Part shown: in pieces, positions 43,254 to 53,346 of the stretch | Position numbering within the stretch: the first letter of the stretch is position 1 | How the letters are laid out: each line of letters starts with the position of its first letter | Source of the DNA: Desertimonas flava | GTDB lineage: Bacteria > Actinomycetota > Acidimicrobiia > Acidimicrobiales > Ilumatobacteraceae | DNA: 64,000 nucleotides | Direction of reading: 5' to 3' | NCBI RefSeq assembly: GCF_003426815.1 | Contig: NZ_QKYK01000020.1 | Location: 43,781 to 107,780 of the forward strand | Translations under genes and position numbers: made by a program | Notes under the pieces: generated by a model | Database searches by the model: none | Told to the model about the DNA's origin: nothing | The model's input: only the letters and a program-made list of their open reading frames with translations

Positions 43254-43769
43254 CTAGCGGTTGGTGAACTGGTTGCCCTTGACGGCCGGACGGCCGGCCT
43301 TGTTCTCACGCTTGAAGGGCAGTGGGATGAGCGTCACGGTACCCCCGGCAGCGGTGATCGCCGCCTCGGCCGCCTTCGACACCGCGTGGGCGCTGACGTC
43401 GAGCTTGCCCGACACGGTGCCCCGGGCGAGGATCTTGACGAACACGTTCGACCGGACCACACCAGCGGCCGCCAGCGACTCGGGCGTGACGGTGCCGCCG
43501 AGGCGCTCGCCGAGCTCCTCGAGCGTGTCGAGGTTCACGGCCGAGTACTCGACGCGGAAGGGGTTGTTGAAGCCCTTCAACTTCGGCACGCGCTGCTTGA
43601 GGGGCATCTGGCCACCTTCGAAGCCGGCCGGGACGGTGTTGCGGGCGTGCTGGCCCTTGGTGCCGCGTCCTGCGGTCTTGCCGCCCTTACCGCCGATGCC
43701 GCGGGCGACCCGCTTGCGGTTCTTGGTCGATCCCGGCGCCGGCGCCAGGTCGTGGAGCTTGATGGTCAT
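43254..43769 (-). CDS. rplO: 50S ribosomal protein L15
   Basis: 171 residues, slightly longer than usual (about 146). LHDLAPAPGSTKNRKRVARGIGGKGGKTAGRGTKGQ pattern at the N-terminus and the GFNNPFRVEYSAVNLD segment are typical. Overlaps the rpmD stop by 4 bp. Confidence 0.97.
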   Translation of the reverse strand: MTIKLHDLAPAPGSTKNRKRVARGIGGKGGKTAGRGTKGQHARNTVPAGFEGGQMPLKQRVPKLKGFNNPFRVEYSAVNLDTLEELGERLGGTVTPESLAAAGVVRSNVFVKILARGTVSGKLDVSAHAVSKAAEAAITAAGGTVTLIPLPFKRENKAGRPAVKGNQFTNR

Positions 43770-43960
43770 TCGGAGACCTCCGTCTCCACCCGCACCAGAT
43801 GCGGGACCCGGGCGATCATGCCGCGGATCTCGGGCCGGTCAGGGAGGGTGTTGGACTTGCCGATGCGGCCGAGGCCGAGGGCGCGCAGCGTGCCGCGCGT
43901 CTTGGGCTTGGCGTGCTGGCCGGACTTGAACTGGGTGACGGTGATGGTCTGCTCGCTCAT
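43766..43960 (-). CDS. rpmD: 50S ribosomal protein L30
   Basis: 64 residues; [30 protein letters not shown] and the end [12 protein letters not shown] are diagnostic. Overlaps rpsE and rplO by 4 bp each (ATGA), so the three are translationally coupled. Confidence 0.97.
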   Translation of the reverse strand: MSEQTITVTQFKSGQHAKPKTRGTLRALGLGRIGKSNTLPDRPEIRGMIARVPHLVRVETEVSE

Positions 43961-44574
43961 CGTGTCCCTCCGGTGGTGGCCGGCTCGGCCGGGGCGACGT
44001 GGCCGCCGCGCTGGCGCTCGTTGTACGCGTTCAGCATGCCCTTGGGCACGAACTCGTCGGCGTGCAGGCCGCGGCGCTTGGCCACTTCGTCGGGACGCTC
44101 GAGGGACTTCAGACCCTGGATCGTGGCGCGCGCGACGTTGATGTGGTTGGCCGACCCGAGCGACTTGCAGAGCACGTCGTGGATCCCGGCCTCTTCGAGG
44201 ATGATGCGGGCGGCCCCACCGGCGATGACACCAGTACCGGGAGCAGCGGGCTTCATCAGCACGCGACCGGCGCCGGTGACGCCGATGATCGGGTGGGTGA
44301 TCGTCGAGCCGGCGAGCGGCACGTCGAACAGGTTGCGCTTGGCTTCCTCGGTGCCCTTCTGGATGGCCAGGGGCACTTCCTTGGCCTTGCCGTAGCCGAG
44401 GCCGACGCGGCCGTTGCCGTCGCCGATGACGACGAGCGCCGTGAAGGAGAAGCGGCGACCACCACGGACGACCTTGGCCACACGGTTGATCGTGATGACC
44501 CGCGACTCGCGCAGGCCGCCGTCGCTGCCGTCGTTGCCCGGATCACGCGGGTTGCTGTTGTAGGAGTTGCTCAT
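43957..44574 (-). CDS. rpsE: 30S ribosomal protein S5
   Basis: Decoding-fidelity and helicase-linked small-subunit protein. 205 residues with [32 protein letters not shown] and [12 protein letters not shown] typical. It has a short acidic/Asn-Ser N-terminus and a C-terminal extension. A repeat-bearing 123-bp gap separates it from rplR. Confidence 0.98.
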   Translation of the reverse strand: MSNSYNSNPRDPGNDGSDGGLRESRVITINRVAKVVRGGRRFSFTALVVIGDGNGRVGLGYGKAKEVPLAIQKGTEEAKRNLFDVPLAGSTITHPIIGVTGAGRVLMKPAAPGTGVIAGGAARIILEEAGIHDVLCKSLGSANHINVARATIQGLKSLERPDEVAKRRGLHADEFVPKGMLNAYNERQRGGHVAPAEPATTGGTR

Positions 44575-44597
44575 CGTCCGGTCTCCATGAAGCGTGC

Positions 44598-44690
44598 GAG
44601 CGACCGAGCGCTAGCGAGGGAGCGGCCACGCGCGGCCTGCGTGGCCCAGTGAGCTTCAGCGAATCGCTTGTATGAACGCAATGAATAGTT
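44598..44690. repeat. GGCCTGCGTGGCC intergenic repeat between rplR and rpsE
   Basis: GAGCGACC-GAGCGCTAGCG-AGGGAGCGGCC, then CGGCCTGCGTGGCC and GAACGCAATGA-TAGT, closely matching 50533-50605. It lies in an otherwise compact ribosomal operon where most gaps are under 20 bp. Confidence 0.7.
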
Positions 44691-44697
44691 GCTCATG

Positions 44698-45063
44698 TCA
44701 GAACTCCAGACCGGCGTCACGGGCCGCTGCCGCGAGGGCGGCGATGCGCCCGTGATAGATGAACCCCCCGCGGTCGAACACGACCTTGGTGATGCCGGCA
44801 GCCTTGGCCCGGTCGGCGAGGAGCGTACCGACGCGGGTGGCGGCTTCGACGGTCGAGCCGCTCGCCGTGCGGAGGTCGGCCTCCGACGTCGACGCCGCGG
44901 CCAGCGTGCGGCCGGCGTCGTCGTCGATCAGCTGGGCGACGATGTGCTTGTTGGAACGGTGCACGGCGAGACGGGGGCGGGCCTCGGTGCCGTGGATCTT
45001 CTTGCGCACCCGGCGGTGACGACGGATCCGCGACTCACGCCGGATGTTGGCGATGTCAGCCAT
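44698..45063 (-). CDS. rplR: 50S ribosomal protein L18
   Basis: 5S rRNA-binding protein. 121 residues; [28 protein letters not shown] pattern at the N-terminus and [26 protein letters not shown] at the end are diagnostic. Confidence 0.98.
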   Translation of the reverse strand: MADIANIRRESRIRRHRRVRKKIHGTEARPRLAVHRSNKHIVAQLIDDDAGRTLAAASTSEADLRTASGSTVEAATRVGTLLADRAKAAGITKVVFDRGGFIYHGRIAALAAAARDAGLEF

Positions 45064-45069
45064 GGCCTA

Positions 45070-45097
45070 CTTCTCCCTGCGTTCCCCGGCCACGCAG
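45070..45097. repeat. Short copy of the GGCCTGCGTGGCC repeat between rplF and rplR
   Basis: GCGTTCCCCGGCCACGCAGG at 45078-45097, in the opposite orientation to the copy between rplV and rpsS. It overlaps the rplR ribosome-binding region. Confidence 0.6.
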
Positions 45098-45131
45098 GCC
45101 GAGTCGCTGACGATGGTTGTGGTCGGTCGAG

Positions 45132-45698
45132 TCACTTCTTGCCTGCCTTGCCGGCCTTACGCAGGATGCGCTCACCCTGGTACCGGACCCCCTTGCCCTT
45201 GTAGGGCTCGGGCTTGCGGATGGAACGGATGTCGGCGGCGACCTGGCCGACGACTTCCTTGTCGATGCCGGTGACGACGACCTGGGTCGGGGCCGGGACC
45301 TCGAACGTGATGCCGGCCGGGGCCTTGACGTTCACCGGGTGGCTGAAGCCGAGCGCCAGCCGGATGGCGTCGGGGCCCTGGGCCTCGGCGCGGTATCCGA
45401 CTCCGACGATCTCGAGGTTCTTGCGGAACCCCTCGGTGACGCCGACGACCATGTTGTTGACGAGGCTGCGGGTCAGGCCGTGGAGGGCCCGGTTCTCGCG
45501 CTCGTCGTCGGGACGCGTCACGTTGAGCACGCCGTCGGAGTTGCTGACCGAGATCGTCGGGGCGATCTCGCGGGTCAGCGTTCCCTTGGGGCCCTTGACG
45601 GTGACCGTCTGGCCCTGCTGGCTGCCGGCGGAGCCGGGCGTGATCGTGACGTCGACGCCCGACGGCACGGTGATCGGCGCTTGTCCGATTCGAGACAT
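45132..45698 (-). CDS. rplF: 50S ribosomal protein L6
   Basis: 188 residues; [16 protein letters not shown] start, [27 protein letters not shown] and the end [12 protein letters not shown] are typical. 36 bp after rpsH. Confidence 0.98.
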   Translation of the reverse strand: MSRIGQAPITVPSGVDVTITPGSAGSQQGQTVTVKGPKGTLTREIAPTISVSNSDGVLNVTRPDDERENRALHGLTRSLVNNMVVGVTEGFRKNLEIVGVGYRAEAQGPDAIRLALGFSHPVNVKAPAGITFEVPAPTQVVVTGIDKEVVGQVAADIRSIRKPEPYKGKGVRYQGERILRKAGKAGKK

Positions 45699-45734
45699 CT
45701 CAAGTACCTCTTCGCTACTTCTCGCTCCCCTACG

Positions 45735-46136
45735 TCACCAGACGTAGCAGAGCACCTCGCCGCCGACCTTGCGCTTGCGCGCTTCGCGGTCGGTCATCAG
45801 ACCTTGGGACGTGGACAGCACGGCGACACCGAGGCCACCGAGCACGCGCGGCACGGCCGTCGACTTGCGGTAGACCCGCAGGCCGGGCGTGGAGATGCGG
45901 CGCAGGCCCGAGATCGTGCGGTCGCGGTCGCTCGAGTACTTCATCGTGATGGTGAGCACTTCCCCGACGCCCTTGGGCGACGGGGCGACTTCGAACCCGC
46001 CGATGTAGCCCTCCTTCTGGAGGATCTCGGCCAGGGCCACCTTCTGCTTCGACGACGGCATCTTCACTTCGTCGTGCTTGGCCGTGTTGGCGTTGCGCAC
46101 GCGGGTGAGCATGTCGGCAATGGGATCAGTGAGCAT
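45735..46136 (-). CDS. rpsH: 30S ribosomal protein S8
   Basis: 133 residues; [21 protein letters not shown] start, [11 protein letters not shown] and the C-terminal [20 protein letters not shown] are diagnostic. 11 bp after rpsN. Confidence 0.98.
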   Translation of the reverse strand: MLTDPIADMLTRVRNANTAKHDEVKMPSSKQKVALAEILQKEGYIGGFEVAPSPKGVGEVLTITMKYSSDRDRTISGLRRISTPGLRVYRKSTAVPRVLGGLGVAVLSTSQGLMTDREARKRKVGGEVLCYVW

Positions 46137-46147
46137 CGTCTACCTCC

Positions 46148-46333
46148 TCACCAACTCGACTTCGTGATGCCGGGGATCTCGCCGGCGTGGGCCAGCTCGC
46201 GCAGGCACACGCGGCAGAGGCCGAACTTGCGGAACACGGAACGCGAGCGCCCGCAGCGACGGCAGCGGGTGTAGCCGCGGACCTTGAACTTGGGCTTGCC
46301 GGCGGCCTTGTTGATCAGTGCTTTCTTCGCCAT
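46148..46333 (-). CDS. rpsN: 30S ribosomal protein S14, zinc-binding type Z
   Basis: 61 residues from ATG 46333; the frame extends 14 codons upstream but the family start is [10 protein letters not shown]. Zinc site CRRC and CRVC, with the end [11 protein letters not shown], shows the short C+ form. 13 bp after rplE. Confidence 0.97.
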   Translation of the reverse strand: MAKKALINKAAGKPKFKVRGYTRCRRCGRSRSVFRKFGLCRVCLRELAHAGEIPGITKSSW

Positions 46334-46346
46334 GGTGCAGCGCCTC

Positions 46347-46994
46347 TTACTTCTTCTTCCCGGGCTTGCCGCCACGGAACTGTCGACGGTTCTTCCGGCG
46401 GGCCGGCTCGGCCTGCGCGTCAGCGCCCGTGCGGAACGGGAAACCGAAGGCGTCGAGCAGCGCCTTGCCTCCGGCGTTGTCGGTGGCGGTCGTCACGATG
46501 GTGATGTCCATGCCCCGCGGCGTGTCGACCTTGTCGTAGTCGATCTCGGTGAACACCGTCTGGTCGGTGAGACCGAACGTGTAGTTGCCCCGACCGTCCC
46601 ACGAGTTGGCGGGAAGGCCGCGGAAGTCACGGATGCGGGGGATGGCGACGGCGATGAGCCGGTCGAGGAACTCCCACATCCGGTCGCCACGAAGGGTGAC
46701 CTTGGTGCCGATGGCCTGCCCCTCGCGGAGCTTGAAGCCGGCGATCGACTGCTTGGCCACGGTGATGATCGGCTTCTGGCCGGCGATCACCGTGAGGTCG
46801 GCGACGGCGGACTCGAGCAGCGACGGCTGCTGGGTCGCCCGGCCGACACCCATGTTGATGACGATCTTCTCGAGCTTCGGCACCTGCATGACGTTGGCCA
46901 GACCGAGTTGCTCCTTGAGCTGAGCGGCGACCTGGTCGTTGTACTTCTGCTTGAGGCGCGGCACGGCCGGCGCCTCGACTGCGACGTCGCTCAT
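46347..46994 (-). CDS. rplE: 50S ribosomal protein L5
   Basis: 5S rRNA-binding protein contacting P-site tRNA. 215 residues, longer than usual (about 180) because of a ~15-residue N-terminal and a basic C-terminal extension ([18 protein letters not shown]). [34 protein letters not shown] and [17 protein letters not shown] are typical. Overlaps rplX (ATGA). Confidence 0.97.
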   Translation of the reverse strand: MSDVAVEAPAVPRLKQKYNDQVAAQLKEQLGLANVMQVPKLEKIVINMGVGRATQQPSLLESAVADLTVIAGQKPIITVAKQSIAGFKLREGQAIGTKVTLRGDRMWEFLDRLIAVAIPRIRDFRGLPANSWDGRGNYTFGLTDQTVFTEIDYDKVDTPRGMDITIVTTATDNAGGKALLDAFGFPFRTGADAQAEPARRKNRRQFRGGKPGKKK

Positions 46995-47332
46995 CCGATG
47001 ACCTCCGTCTTGCCGCCGCCCACACGGGCGACGCGAACCTTCTTGCCGTCGGCTCCGGTCTCGTAACCGATGCGAACGGGCTTGCCCTTGTGCACGTACG
47101 CCACGTTGCTGGCGTGGATCGGCATGTCGATGTCGACGATGCCGCCGCGGTCCTGCTGCTGCGGCGTGCGGCTGTTCTTGCCACGGCGGCCCGGCTTGAG
47201 GTGCTTCGAGGCCGTGTTGACCTCGGACACGATCACCTTGTCCTCGGCAGGGAGGACCTTGAGGATCGTGCCCTGCTTGCCCTTGTCCTTGCCGGTGATG
47301 ACCTGCACGGTGTCACCCTTGCGGAGTTTCAT
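46991..47332 (-). CDS. rplX: 50S ribosomal protein L24
   Basis: 113 residues from ATG 47332, the family start [12 protein letters not shown]; the open frame further upstream overlaps rplN. KOW motif [15 protein letters not shown] and [20 protein letters not shown] are diagnostic. Confidence 0.97.
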   Translation of the reverse strand: MKLRKGDTVQVITGKDKGKQGTILKVLPAEDKVIVSEVNTASKHLKPGRRGKNSRTPQQQDRGGIVDIDMPIHASNVAYVHKGKPVRIGYETGADGKKVRVARVGGGKTEVIG

Positions 47333-47333
47333 C

Positions 47334-47702
47334 TCACAACACCTCCGGTGCGAGAGAGACGATGCGCATGAAGCGGCGGTCACGCAGCTCGCGACCGACC
47401 GGTCCGAAGATGCGGGTGCCGCGGGGCGTGAGATCGTCCTTGATGAGCACGGCGGCGTTCTCGTCGAAGCGGATGTAGCTGCCGTCGGGACGACGCTTCT
47501 CCTTCTTCGTGCGGACGACGACGCACTTGACGACCTCGCCCTTCTTCACGCCGGCGCCGGGAATGGCGTCTTTGACGGTGGCGACGAAGATGTCGCCGAT
47601 GGAGGCGTAGCGGCGGCGCGTGCCACCGAGCACCTTGATGACGAGCACCTCTTTGGCGCCGCTGTTGTCAGCGACGCGGAGGCGAGATTCCTGTTGAATC
47701 AC
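47334..47702 (-). CDS. rplN: 50S ribosomal protein L14
   Basis: 122 residues from GTG 47702, giving the family start (M)[34 protein letters not shown] and [14 protein letters not shown] are typical. 22 bp after rpsQ and 1 bp before rplX. Confidence 0.98.
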   Translation of the reverse strand: MIQQESRLRVADNSGAKEVLVIKVLGGTRRRYASIGDIFVATVKDAIPGAGVKKGEVVKCVVVRTKKEKRRPDGSYIRFDENAAVLIKDDLTPRGTRIFGPVGRELRDRRFMRIVSLAPEVL

Positions 47703-47724
47703 CGTGAAACCTCGTTTCGCAAGC

Positions 47725-48078
47725 TCACTTCGCACGCTCCAGCACCTGCGAGACGCGCCAGCGCTTGGTCTTCGACAGCGGGCGGGTCTCGGTGACCCGC
47801 ACCCGGTCGCCGACGTTGACGTCGTTGGTCTCGTCGTGGGCGTACAGCTTCTTCGTCTGGAGGACGAACTTGTTGTACTTCGGGTGACGGACGCGCTCGA
47901 CGACGGCGACCACGGCGGTCTTGTCCATCTTCTGGGAGACGACGATGCCCTCGCGGACCTTGCGGGCTGCTCGTGGTGCGGTCTCGGTGGCCGCCGGCGC
48001 CGCGGCCGGGGCGGCGGCCTCGGTGGCCGCCGTCTCGGTGTCGGCGCTGTCGACGCTGGTGTTCTCTACGTCACTCAT
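47725..48078 (-). CDS. rpsQ: 30S ribosomal protein S17 with Ala-rich N-terminal extension
   Basis: 117 residues. The core starts near residue 38 ([22 protein letters not shown]) and ends in [16 protein letters not shown]. The first ~37 residues are a low-complexity Ala/Thr/Glu/Asp leader absent from model bacteria; similar leaders occur in other actinobacteria. ATG 48078 overlaps the rpmC stop. Confidence 0.96.
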   Translation of the reverse strand: MSDVENTSVDSADTETAATEAAAPAAAPAATETAPRAARKVREGIVVSQKMDKTAVVAVVERVRHPKYNKFVLQTKKLYAHDETNDVNVGDRVRVTETRPLSKTKRWRVSQVLERAK

Positions 48079-48293
48079 GATGCGTTGGCCTCGGCTTCGG
48101 CGATCTCGCGCTGGCGGATCAACGTGTTGATGCGGGCGATCTGGCGGCGGACCCGCTTGATCTCGGCGGTGTTCTCGAGCTGACCGGTGGCGTTGCGGAA
48201 GCGGAGGTTCAGCGCCTCCTGCTTCGACTCACGCAGCTCGTCGACGAGCTGGGCGAGCCCCAGGTCGGACAGGTCGTTCGTTGTGCGGGCCAT
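48075..48293 (-). CDS. rpmC: 50S ribosomal protein L29
   Basis: 72 residues, start ATG 48293 (shares one base with the rplP stop) and stop overlapping the rps[27 protein letters not shown] and the [14 protein letters not shown] helix are diagnostic of L29. Confidence 0.96.
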   Translation of the reverse strand: MARTTNDLSDLGLAQLVDELRESKQEALNLRFRNATGQLENTAEIKRVRRQIARINTLIRQREIAEAEANAS

Positions 48294-48709
48294 CAGACAG
48301 CCTCGTCTCGGGAGATCACGCGGGCTTTGATCGGCAGCTTCTGAATCGCCTTGTTCATGGCGGCCTTGGCCTGCTCGGGGTCGGGGAAGGAGAGCTCGAA
48401 CAGCACCCGGCCCGGCTTGACGACGGCCACCCACAGCTCGGGGTTGCCCTTGCCGGAACCCATGCGGGTCTCGGCCGGCTTCTTCGTCACCGGCTTGTCC
48501 GGGAAGATGTTGATCCACACCTTGCCGCCGCGCTTGATGGCGCGGGTCATGGCGATACGGGCGGCCTCGATCTGGCGGGCGGTGAGCCAACCGGGCTCGA
48601 GCGCCTGGATGCCGTACTCGCCGAAGCTGATCGTGTCCCCACCCTTGGTGAGGCCTCTCGTGCGACCGCGGTGGTGCTTGCGGTGCGCGACCTTACGGGG
48701 CATCAACAT
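48293..48709 (-). CDS. rplP: 50S ribosomal protein L16
   Basis: 138 residues; [19 protein letters not shown] start, [30 protein letters not shown] pattern, and [22 protein letters not shown] end are diagnostic. 11 bp after rpsC. Confidence 0.98.
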   Translation of the reverse strand: MLMPRKVAHRKHHRGRTRGLTKGGDTISFGEYGIQALEPGWLTARQIEAARIAMTRAIKRGGKVWINIFPDKPVTKKPAETRMGSGKGNPELWVAVVKPGRVLFELSFPDPEQAKAAMNKAIQKLPIKARVISRDEAV

Positions 48710-48720
48710 GGTGTTGCCTC

Positions 48721-49593
48721 TCAGTCCTCGCCGCGGAAGTGCGGCGTTTCGTGGGCGTCATGGACGCGGCGGGCGATCTGCTCTTCTTCGTCGAGCAGCT
48801 TCTCGAGCTCGGTGTCGGCTTCCTTGATGAGCGGAGCCGCCTCGGGCTCGGCCTCGCGGCGGGCAGCGCTGGACACGACCCGGCGCGGCTCGGCGGCCTG
48901 ACCCGAGGTCTCGCCGACGGCCATCGCCGCCTCGCGGGCGATCTTGTCGTCACTGACGGCCTTGTACGGGAGGATGTCGCCCTTGTAGAGCCACACCTTC
49001 ACACCGACGCGGCCCGACGAGGTCTTGGCCTCACGGAACCCGTAGTCGATGTCGGCGCGCAGTGTGTGCAACGGCACGCGGCCCTCGCGGTACCACTCAC
49101 GGCGGCTCATCTCGGCGCCGCCGAGGCGACCCGAGCACTGCACCTTGATGCCGAGGGCACCGGCGCGCTGGGCGTTCTGCACGGCCCGCTTCATCGCCCG
49201 CCGGAAGGCGATGCGGTTGGCGAGCTGGTCAGCGACGCCCTGGGCGATCAGCGCGGCGTCGAGCTCCGGGGTCTTGATCTCGACGATGTTGAGCTGCACC
49301 TTGGGGTTGCCCGTGATGTCGGTGATCATCGTGCGGAGTTCGTCGGCCTGGGCGCCGCGGCGACCGATGACGATGCCGGGACGAGCCGTGTGCACGTCGA
49401 CACGGACCTTGTCACGGGTGCGCTCGATCTCGATGCGGCTGATGGCGGCAGACTCCATGCGGCGCATGATCGCCCCGCGGATCTTCCAGTCCTCGGTGAG
49501 GTAATCCTTGTACTGCCGCTCGGAGAACCAGCGGGACTTCCACTCGGTGGTGACGCCGAGCCGGTACCCGTAGGGGTTGATCTTCTGGCCCAT
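48721..49593 (-). CDS. rpsC: 30S ribosomal protein S3 with acidic C-terminal extension
   Basis: 290 residues. N-terminal part and KH domain ([15 protein letters not shown]) and the S3 C-terminal domain ([44 protein letters not shown]) are standard. About 65 extra residues rich in Glu/Ala follow. The ATG shares one base with the rplV stop. Confidence 0.97.
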   Translation of the reverse strand: MGQKINPYGYRLGVTTEWKSRWFSERQYKDYLTEDWKIRGAIMRRMESAAISRIEIERTRDKVRVDVHTARPGIVIGRRGAQADELRTMITDITGNPKVQLNIVEIKTPELDAALIAQGVADQLANRIAFRRAMKRAVQNAQRAGALGIKVQCSGRLGGAEMSRREWYREGRVPLHTLRADIDYGFREAKTSSGRVGVKVWLYKGDILPYKAVSDDKIAREAAMAVGETSGQAAEPRRVVSSAARREAEPEAAPLIKEADTELEKLLDEEEQIARRVHDAHETPHFRGED

Positions 49594-50516
49594 TACTTGC
49601 TCTCTCCGTCCTCGTTGCTCGCCTCGGCGTCGTCGTCGCTGCTCGCCTCGTCGGTCTCATCGGCGGGCGTCTCGGCCACGTCGTCGGCCTGCTCGGCAGC
49701 AGCCTGCTCGGCCTCGACCTCGGCCTCCACAGCGGCGTCGTCGGTGACCGGGGCGTCATAGCCGGCGGCCTCGGCGTTCTCGACGGTGTCGAAGTACAGG
49801 TCGGCGTTGGTGATGTCGTAGTAGCGGCCACCGGGCACGTGGAACTTCATCGAGTTCCGGTTGCCCTTGACCGCGTAGCCCTCGGGCACCGAGCCGTCCT
49901 CGGGAGCGGCGACGGCGCCGGTGGGCAGGTCGAGCGCCTCGGTCGTGTCGACCGTGTCGTCCGACTCGCCGGTGACGGCGTCGCTCTCGGTGGACGAGCC
50001 CTCGCGCAGACCCTCGGCGCGCTGGCGGCTGCGGGCCACGCGCTCGGCGCGGGACCGGGCCGACAGCCCGGCGCCACGGCGGCCGGCGGCCGAGCTGGCC
50101 TGCCGGTTCTGCACGACCTCGAGGCGGTCGTCGCCGAGACGGGCGACCACGACGGTGATGTGCGACGTGCGCTTGCGGATGCGGCTGGCGCGGCCACGAG
50201 CGCGGGGGCGGAAGCGCTTGAGCGTCGGGCCTTCGTCGGCGAAGGCGGCGAGCACGAAGAGCTCCTCGGGATCCTGATTGTCGTTGTGGACGGCGTTGGC
50301 CACGGCGCTGGCGAGCACCTTGCGCACGTCGTCGGCAGCGCCGCGGTCGGTGTACTGCAGCACCTCGTCGGCACGCTGCACGGGCAGGCCACGGATGAGG
50401 TCGAGCACGACCCGCACCTTGGTGGCCGAACCCTTCACGTAGCGGGCAACGGCCTTGGTGGAGCGCTGGCCCTCGGCGAGCGCCAGCACGTTCTCGTTGA
50501 GCTTCGGACCAGTCAT
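49593..50516 (-). CDS. rplV: 50S ribosomal protein L22 with a long C-terminal extension and accessory domain
   Basis: 307 residues; ordinary L22 is about 110-120. The core (about 15-125) is standard: [38 protein letters not shown] and [22 protein letters not shown]. The remainder is a basic stretch (about 140-170), a Ser/Thr/Asp linker, a compact Tyr/Gly segment (214-256: [31 protein letters not shown]) resembling the small sunset-type domain appended to other actinobacterial proteins, and a very acidic tail (257-307). The extra part would emerge on the ribosome surface; its role is unknown. Confidence 0.95.
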   Translation of the reverse strand: MTGPKLNENVLALAEGQRSTKAVARYVKGSATKVRVVLDLIRGLPVQRADEVLQYTDRGAADDVRKVLASAVANAVHNDNQDPEELFVLAAFADEGPTLKRFRPRARGRASRIRKRTSHITVVVARLGDDRLEVVQNRQASSAAGRRGAGLSARSRAERVARSRQRAEGLREGSSTESDAVTGESDDTVDTTEALDLPTGAVAAPEDGSVPEGYAVKGNRNSMKFHVPGGRYYDITNADLYFDTVENAEAAGYDAPVTDDAAVEAEVEAEQAAAEQADDVAETPADETDEASSDDDAEASNEDGESK

Positions 50517-50532
50517 GAGAGTTGTCCTTCGA

Positions 50533-50605
50533 CGAGAGCGACCGGAGCGCTAGCGGAGGGAGCGGCCAGCAACGGCCTGCGTGGCCGGGGAACGCAATGA
50601 GTAGT
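50533..50605. repeat. GGCCTGCGTGGCC intergenic repeat between rpsS and rplV
   Basis: GAGCGACCGGAGCGCTAGCGGAGGGAGCGGCC followed by CGGCCTGCGTGGCCGGGGAACGCAATGAGTAGT blocks, shared with 44598-44690 and, inverted, with 8684-8780 and 45070-45097. The largest gap in the S10 cluster. Confidence 0.7.
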
Positions 50606-50611
50606 CATGAT

Positions 50612-50896
50612 CTACCTACGACCCTTCGCGCCCTTCTCCTGGCCGGCGTGGAACTTGAACGTCCGGCTGGGGCTGAACTCACCGAGCTTGTGGCCGACCA
50701 TCGACTCGGTGACGTACACCGGGACGTGCTTGCGGCCGTCGTGCACGGCGATGGTGTGCCCGACCATGTCGGGGATGATGGTGGAGCGGCGCGACCACGT
50801 CTTGATGACGCGGCGCTCGCCGGCGGCGTTCTGGGCGTCGACCTTCTTCAACAGATGGTCGTCGACGAACGGCCCCTTCTTGAGACTGCGAGTCAT
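50612..50896 (-). CDS. rpsS: 30S ribosomal protein S19
   Basis: 94 residues; [18 protein letters not shown] start and [27 protein letters not shown] are diagnostic. 6 bp after rplB. Confidence 0.98.
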   Translation of the reverse strand: MTRSLKKGPFVDDHLLKKVDAQNAAGERRVIKTWSRRSTIIPDMVGHTIAVHDGRKHVPVYVTESMVGHKLGEFSPSRTFKFHAGQEKGAKGRR

Positions 50897-50902
50897 GACG
50901 GG

Positions 50903-51739
50903 TTACCTCCGACCCTTTCCGGAACGGCGACGGCGAATGATGAGCGACTGCGACTTCTTGTTCTTGTCGCGGGTGCGGCCCTCGGGCTTGCCCCACGGCG
51001 ACACGGCAGGGCGACCACCGGAGGTCTTGCCCTCACCACCGCCGAGCGGGTGGTCGACCGGGTTCATGGCCACACCACGGGTCTGCGGCTTGACGCCCTT
51101 CCAGCGGTTACGGCCGGCCTTGCCGATCTTGACGAGCTCGTGCTCGGAGTTGCCGACCTCGCCGACGGTGGCCCGGCAGTCGATGAGCACGCGGCGCATC
51201 TCGGTGGACGGCATGCGCAGGGTGGCGAAGTCGCCGTCCTTGGCGACGAGCTGCACGGCGATGCCGGCCGAGCGGCCGATCTTGCCACCCTGACCGGGGC
51301 GCAGCTCGACGTTGTGCAGGGTGGTGCCGACGGGGATGAAGCGCATCGGCAGGGCGTTGCCCGGCTTGATGTCGGCGCCCTGACCGCTCTGCACGTGGTC
51401 GCCCACGTTGAGGCCCTTGGGCGCCAGGATGTACGACTTGGTGCCGTCGGCGTAGTGCAGCAGGGCGATGCGGCACGTGCGGTTGGGGTCGTACTCGATG
51501 GCGGCGACCTTGGCGGTCACGCCGTCCTTGATGCGCTTGAAGTCGATGATGCGGTACTGCTGCTTGTGGCCGCCGCCGCGGTGGCGGGCGGTCTTGCGGC
51601 CGTACGAGTTGCGGCCACCCGACTTCGGCTTGGGAGCGAGCAGCGACTTCTCCGGCTTGCTCTTGGTGATCTCGGAGAAGTCGGAGACGGTCTGGAACCG
51701 GCGACCGGGGCTGGTCGGCTTGCGTGTGCGGATACCCAC
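50903..51739 (-). CDS. rplB: 50S ribosomal protein L2
   Basis: Peptidyl-transferase-centre assembly protein. 278 residues; [45 protein letters not shown] and the C-terminal [23 protein letters not shown] (with the functionally key His) are present. Confidence 0.98.
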   Translation of the reverse strand: MGIRTRKPTSPGRRFQTVSDFSEITKSKPEKSLLAPKPKSGGRNSYGRKTARHRGGGHKQQYRIIDFKRIKDGVTAKVAAIEYDPNRTCRIALLHYADGTKSYILAPKGLNVGDHVQSGQGADIKPGNALPMRFIPVGTTLHNVELRPGQGGKIGRSAGIAVQLVAKDGDFATLRMPSTEMRRVLIDCRATVGEVGNSEHELVKIGKAGRNRWKGVKPQTRGVAMNPVDHPLGGGEGKTSGGRPAVSPWGKPEGRTRDKNKKSQSLIIRRRRSGKGRR

Positions 51740-51746
51740 GGTGACC

Positions 51747-52034
51747 TCAGTTCTCGAACAGCGGGATCTCGCCCGCCGAGAGGGTGACGATGGCGTGCTT
51801 CACGTCGGGCTTGGAACCGACGCGGTTGGTGCCACGGGTGCGGCGCTTCTTGCCCTTGCGGTTGAGCGTGTTGACCTTGCTCACCTCGACGTTCCAGATG
51901 GACTCGACGGCGTCGCGGATCTCGGGCTTGCTGGCCGACTTGTGGACCTTGAACGTGTAGACACCGGTCTCCATGCGGGCGTAGCTCTTCTCGGAGACGA
52001 CGGGCGCCAGGATGATGTCGCGAGGATCCTTCAT
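51747..52034 (-). CDS. rplW: 50S ribosomal protein L23
   Basis: Tunnel-exit docking protein for trigger factor and SRP. 95 residues; [20 protein letters not shown] and [17 protein letters not shown] are diagnostic. Overlaps rplD (ATGA). Confidence 0.98.
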   Translation of the reverse strand: MKDPRDIILAPVVSEKSYARMETGVYTFKVHKSASKPEIRDAVESIWNVEVSKVNTLNRKGKKRRTRGTNRVGSKPDVKHAIVTLSAGEIPLFEN

Positions 52035-52690
52035 GAGTCGTCGCCCTTCGGGGTCGCAGCGTCGAGTGCCGCTGGACCAGATGTCGCAGCAGCGAGTGCT
52101 GCTTGTGTGAACACGATGTAGTCGTTGGCGAGCACGTCATAGGCGTTGAGCTCGCCGACCTGGATGACCTGAGCCTCGGGGATGTTCCGGAAGCTCAGGG
52201 CGGCGTTGACGTCGTCCCGCTCGATGACGACCAGCGCCCGACCCTCCACACCGAGGGCGGCGAGCGCCTTGGCGGCGTCACGGGTCTTCGGCGCATCGAA
52301 GCCCCACGAGTCGACGACGAGGACCTTGCCGTCGGCGGCCCGGTCGGACAGAGCCGAGCGCAGGGCGAGCTTGATCATCTTCTTCGGCGTGCGCTGGGCG
52401 TACGACCGCGGCTTGGGGCCGAGGGCGATGCCACCACCGCTGTAGTGCGGGGCGTTGGTCGAGCCCTGACGGGCGTTGCCGGTGCCCTTCTGGCGGTACG
52501 GCTTGGCGCCGCCACCACGGACCTCGCTGCGGGTCTTGGTGGACTGCGTGCCGGAGCGAGCCTTGGCGAGCTGGGCGACGACGACCTGGTGCATCACCGG
52601 GATGTTCGGCTGGATGCCGAAGGTGGCGTCGTCGAGTGTGACGGTGCCGGCGTCGGCGCCGGCGGGGTTCTTGATGGTGATCTGCGGCAT
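52031..52690 (-). CDS. rplD: 50S ribosomal protein L4
   Basis: 219 residues from ATG 52690; the frame continues upstream but only through rplC. KTRSEVRGGGAKPYRQKGTGNARQGS is the tunnel loop, and RALVVIERDDVNAALSFRN and LNAYDVLANDYIVFT are typical. An Ala/Asp-rich tail of about 20 residues is extra. Confidence 0.98.
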   Translation of the reverse strand: MPQITIKNPAGADAGTVTLDDATFGIQPNIPVMHQVVVAQLAKARSGTQSTKTRSEVRGGGAKPYRQKGTGNARQGSTNAPHYSGGGIALGPKPRSYAQRTPKKMIKLALRSALSDRAADGKVLVVDSWGFDAPKTRDAAKALAALGVEGRALVVIERDDVNAALSFRNIPEAQVIQVGELNAYDVLANDYIVFTQAALAAATSGPAALDAATPKGDDS

Positions 52691-52701
52691 CGCTTCGTTC
52701 C

Positions 52702-53346
52702 TCAGGCCTTGACCGCTTGCTTGACTGCGTTGCGCACGACCACCACGCCGCCGCGGGGGCCGGGAACGGCGCCCTTGACGAGCAGCAGGTTGCGCTCGGG
52801 GTCGGACTCGACGACTTCGAGGTTCAGCGTGGTGACCTGCTCGTGACCCATGTGGCCCGACATGCGGAGTCCCTTGAACACGCGCCCGGGGAACGAGCAC
52901 GAGCCGACCGAGCCGGGGGCCCGGTGGTGCTTGTGGTTACCGTGGCTGGCGCCCTGGCCGCGGAAGTTGTGGCGCTTCATCGTTCCGGCGAAGCCCTTGC
53001 CCTTGCTGACGGCGGTGACGTCGACCTTGGTCCCGGCGGCGACGACGTCGACGAGGATCTCCTGGCCGACCTCGTAGCCGTCGACCGAGTCGAGACGGAC
53101 CTCGATGAGGCGCTTGCCCGGGTCGACCGACGCCTTGGCGTAGTGGCCGGCATCGGGCTTGTTGAGCTTGCGGGCGTCGCGCCGTCCGTAGGTGACCTGG
53201 AGGGCGCTGTAGCCGTCGCGCTCGGGGGTCTTGACCTGGACGATGCGCATCGGCTCGACACGAAGCACCGTCACCGGGACGATCTTGTCGTCGACCCACT
53301 TCTGGCTCATGCCGACCTTTTCGCCGACGATCGCTGTGGTTGCCAT
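52702..53346 (-). CDS. rplC: 50S ribosomal protein L3
   Basis: 214 residues; GEKVGMSQKWVDDKIVPVTVL start, VSKGKGFAGTMKRHNFRGQGASHGNHKHHRAPGSVG and KGLRMSGHMGHEQVT are diagnostic. Here it heads the S10-spc cluster: rpsJ, normally just upstream, is absent. AAGGATC lies just before the start. Confidence 0.98.
   Translation of the reverse strand: MATTAIVGEKVGMSQKWVDDKIVPVTVLRVEPMRIVQVKTPERDGYSALQVTYGRRDARKLNKPDAGHYAKASVDPGKRLIEVRLDSVDGYEVGQEILVDVVAAGTKVDVTAVSKGKGFAGTMKRHNFRGQGASHGNHKHHRAPGSVGSCSFPGRVFKGLRMSGHMGHEQVTTLNLEVVESDPERNLLLVKGAVPGPRGGVVVVRNAVKQAVKA

Noticed and set aside
39636..44141. Plus-strand open frame of about 1500 residues across adk, secY and rplO
   Set aside because: It runs antisense through several unmistakable genes and has no domain of its own.
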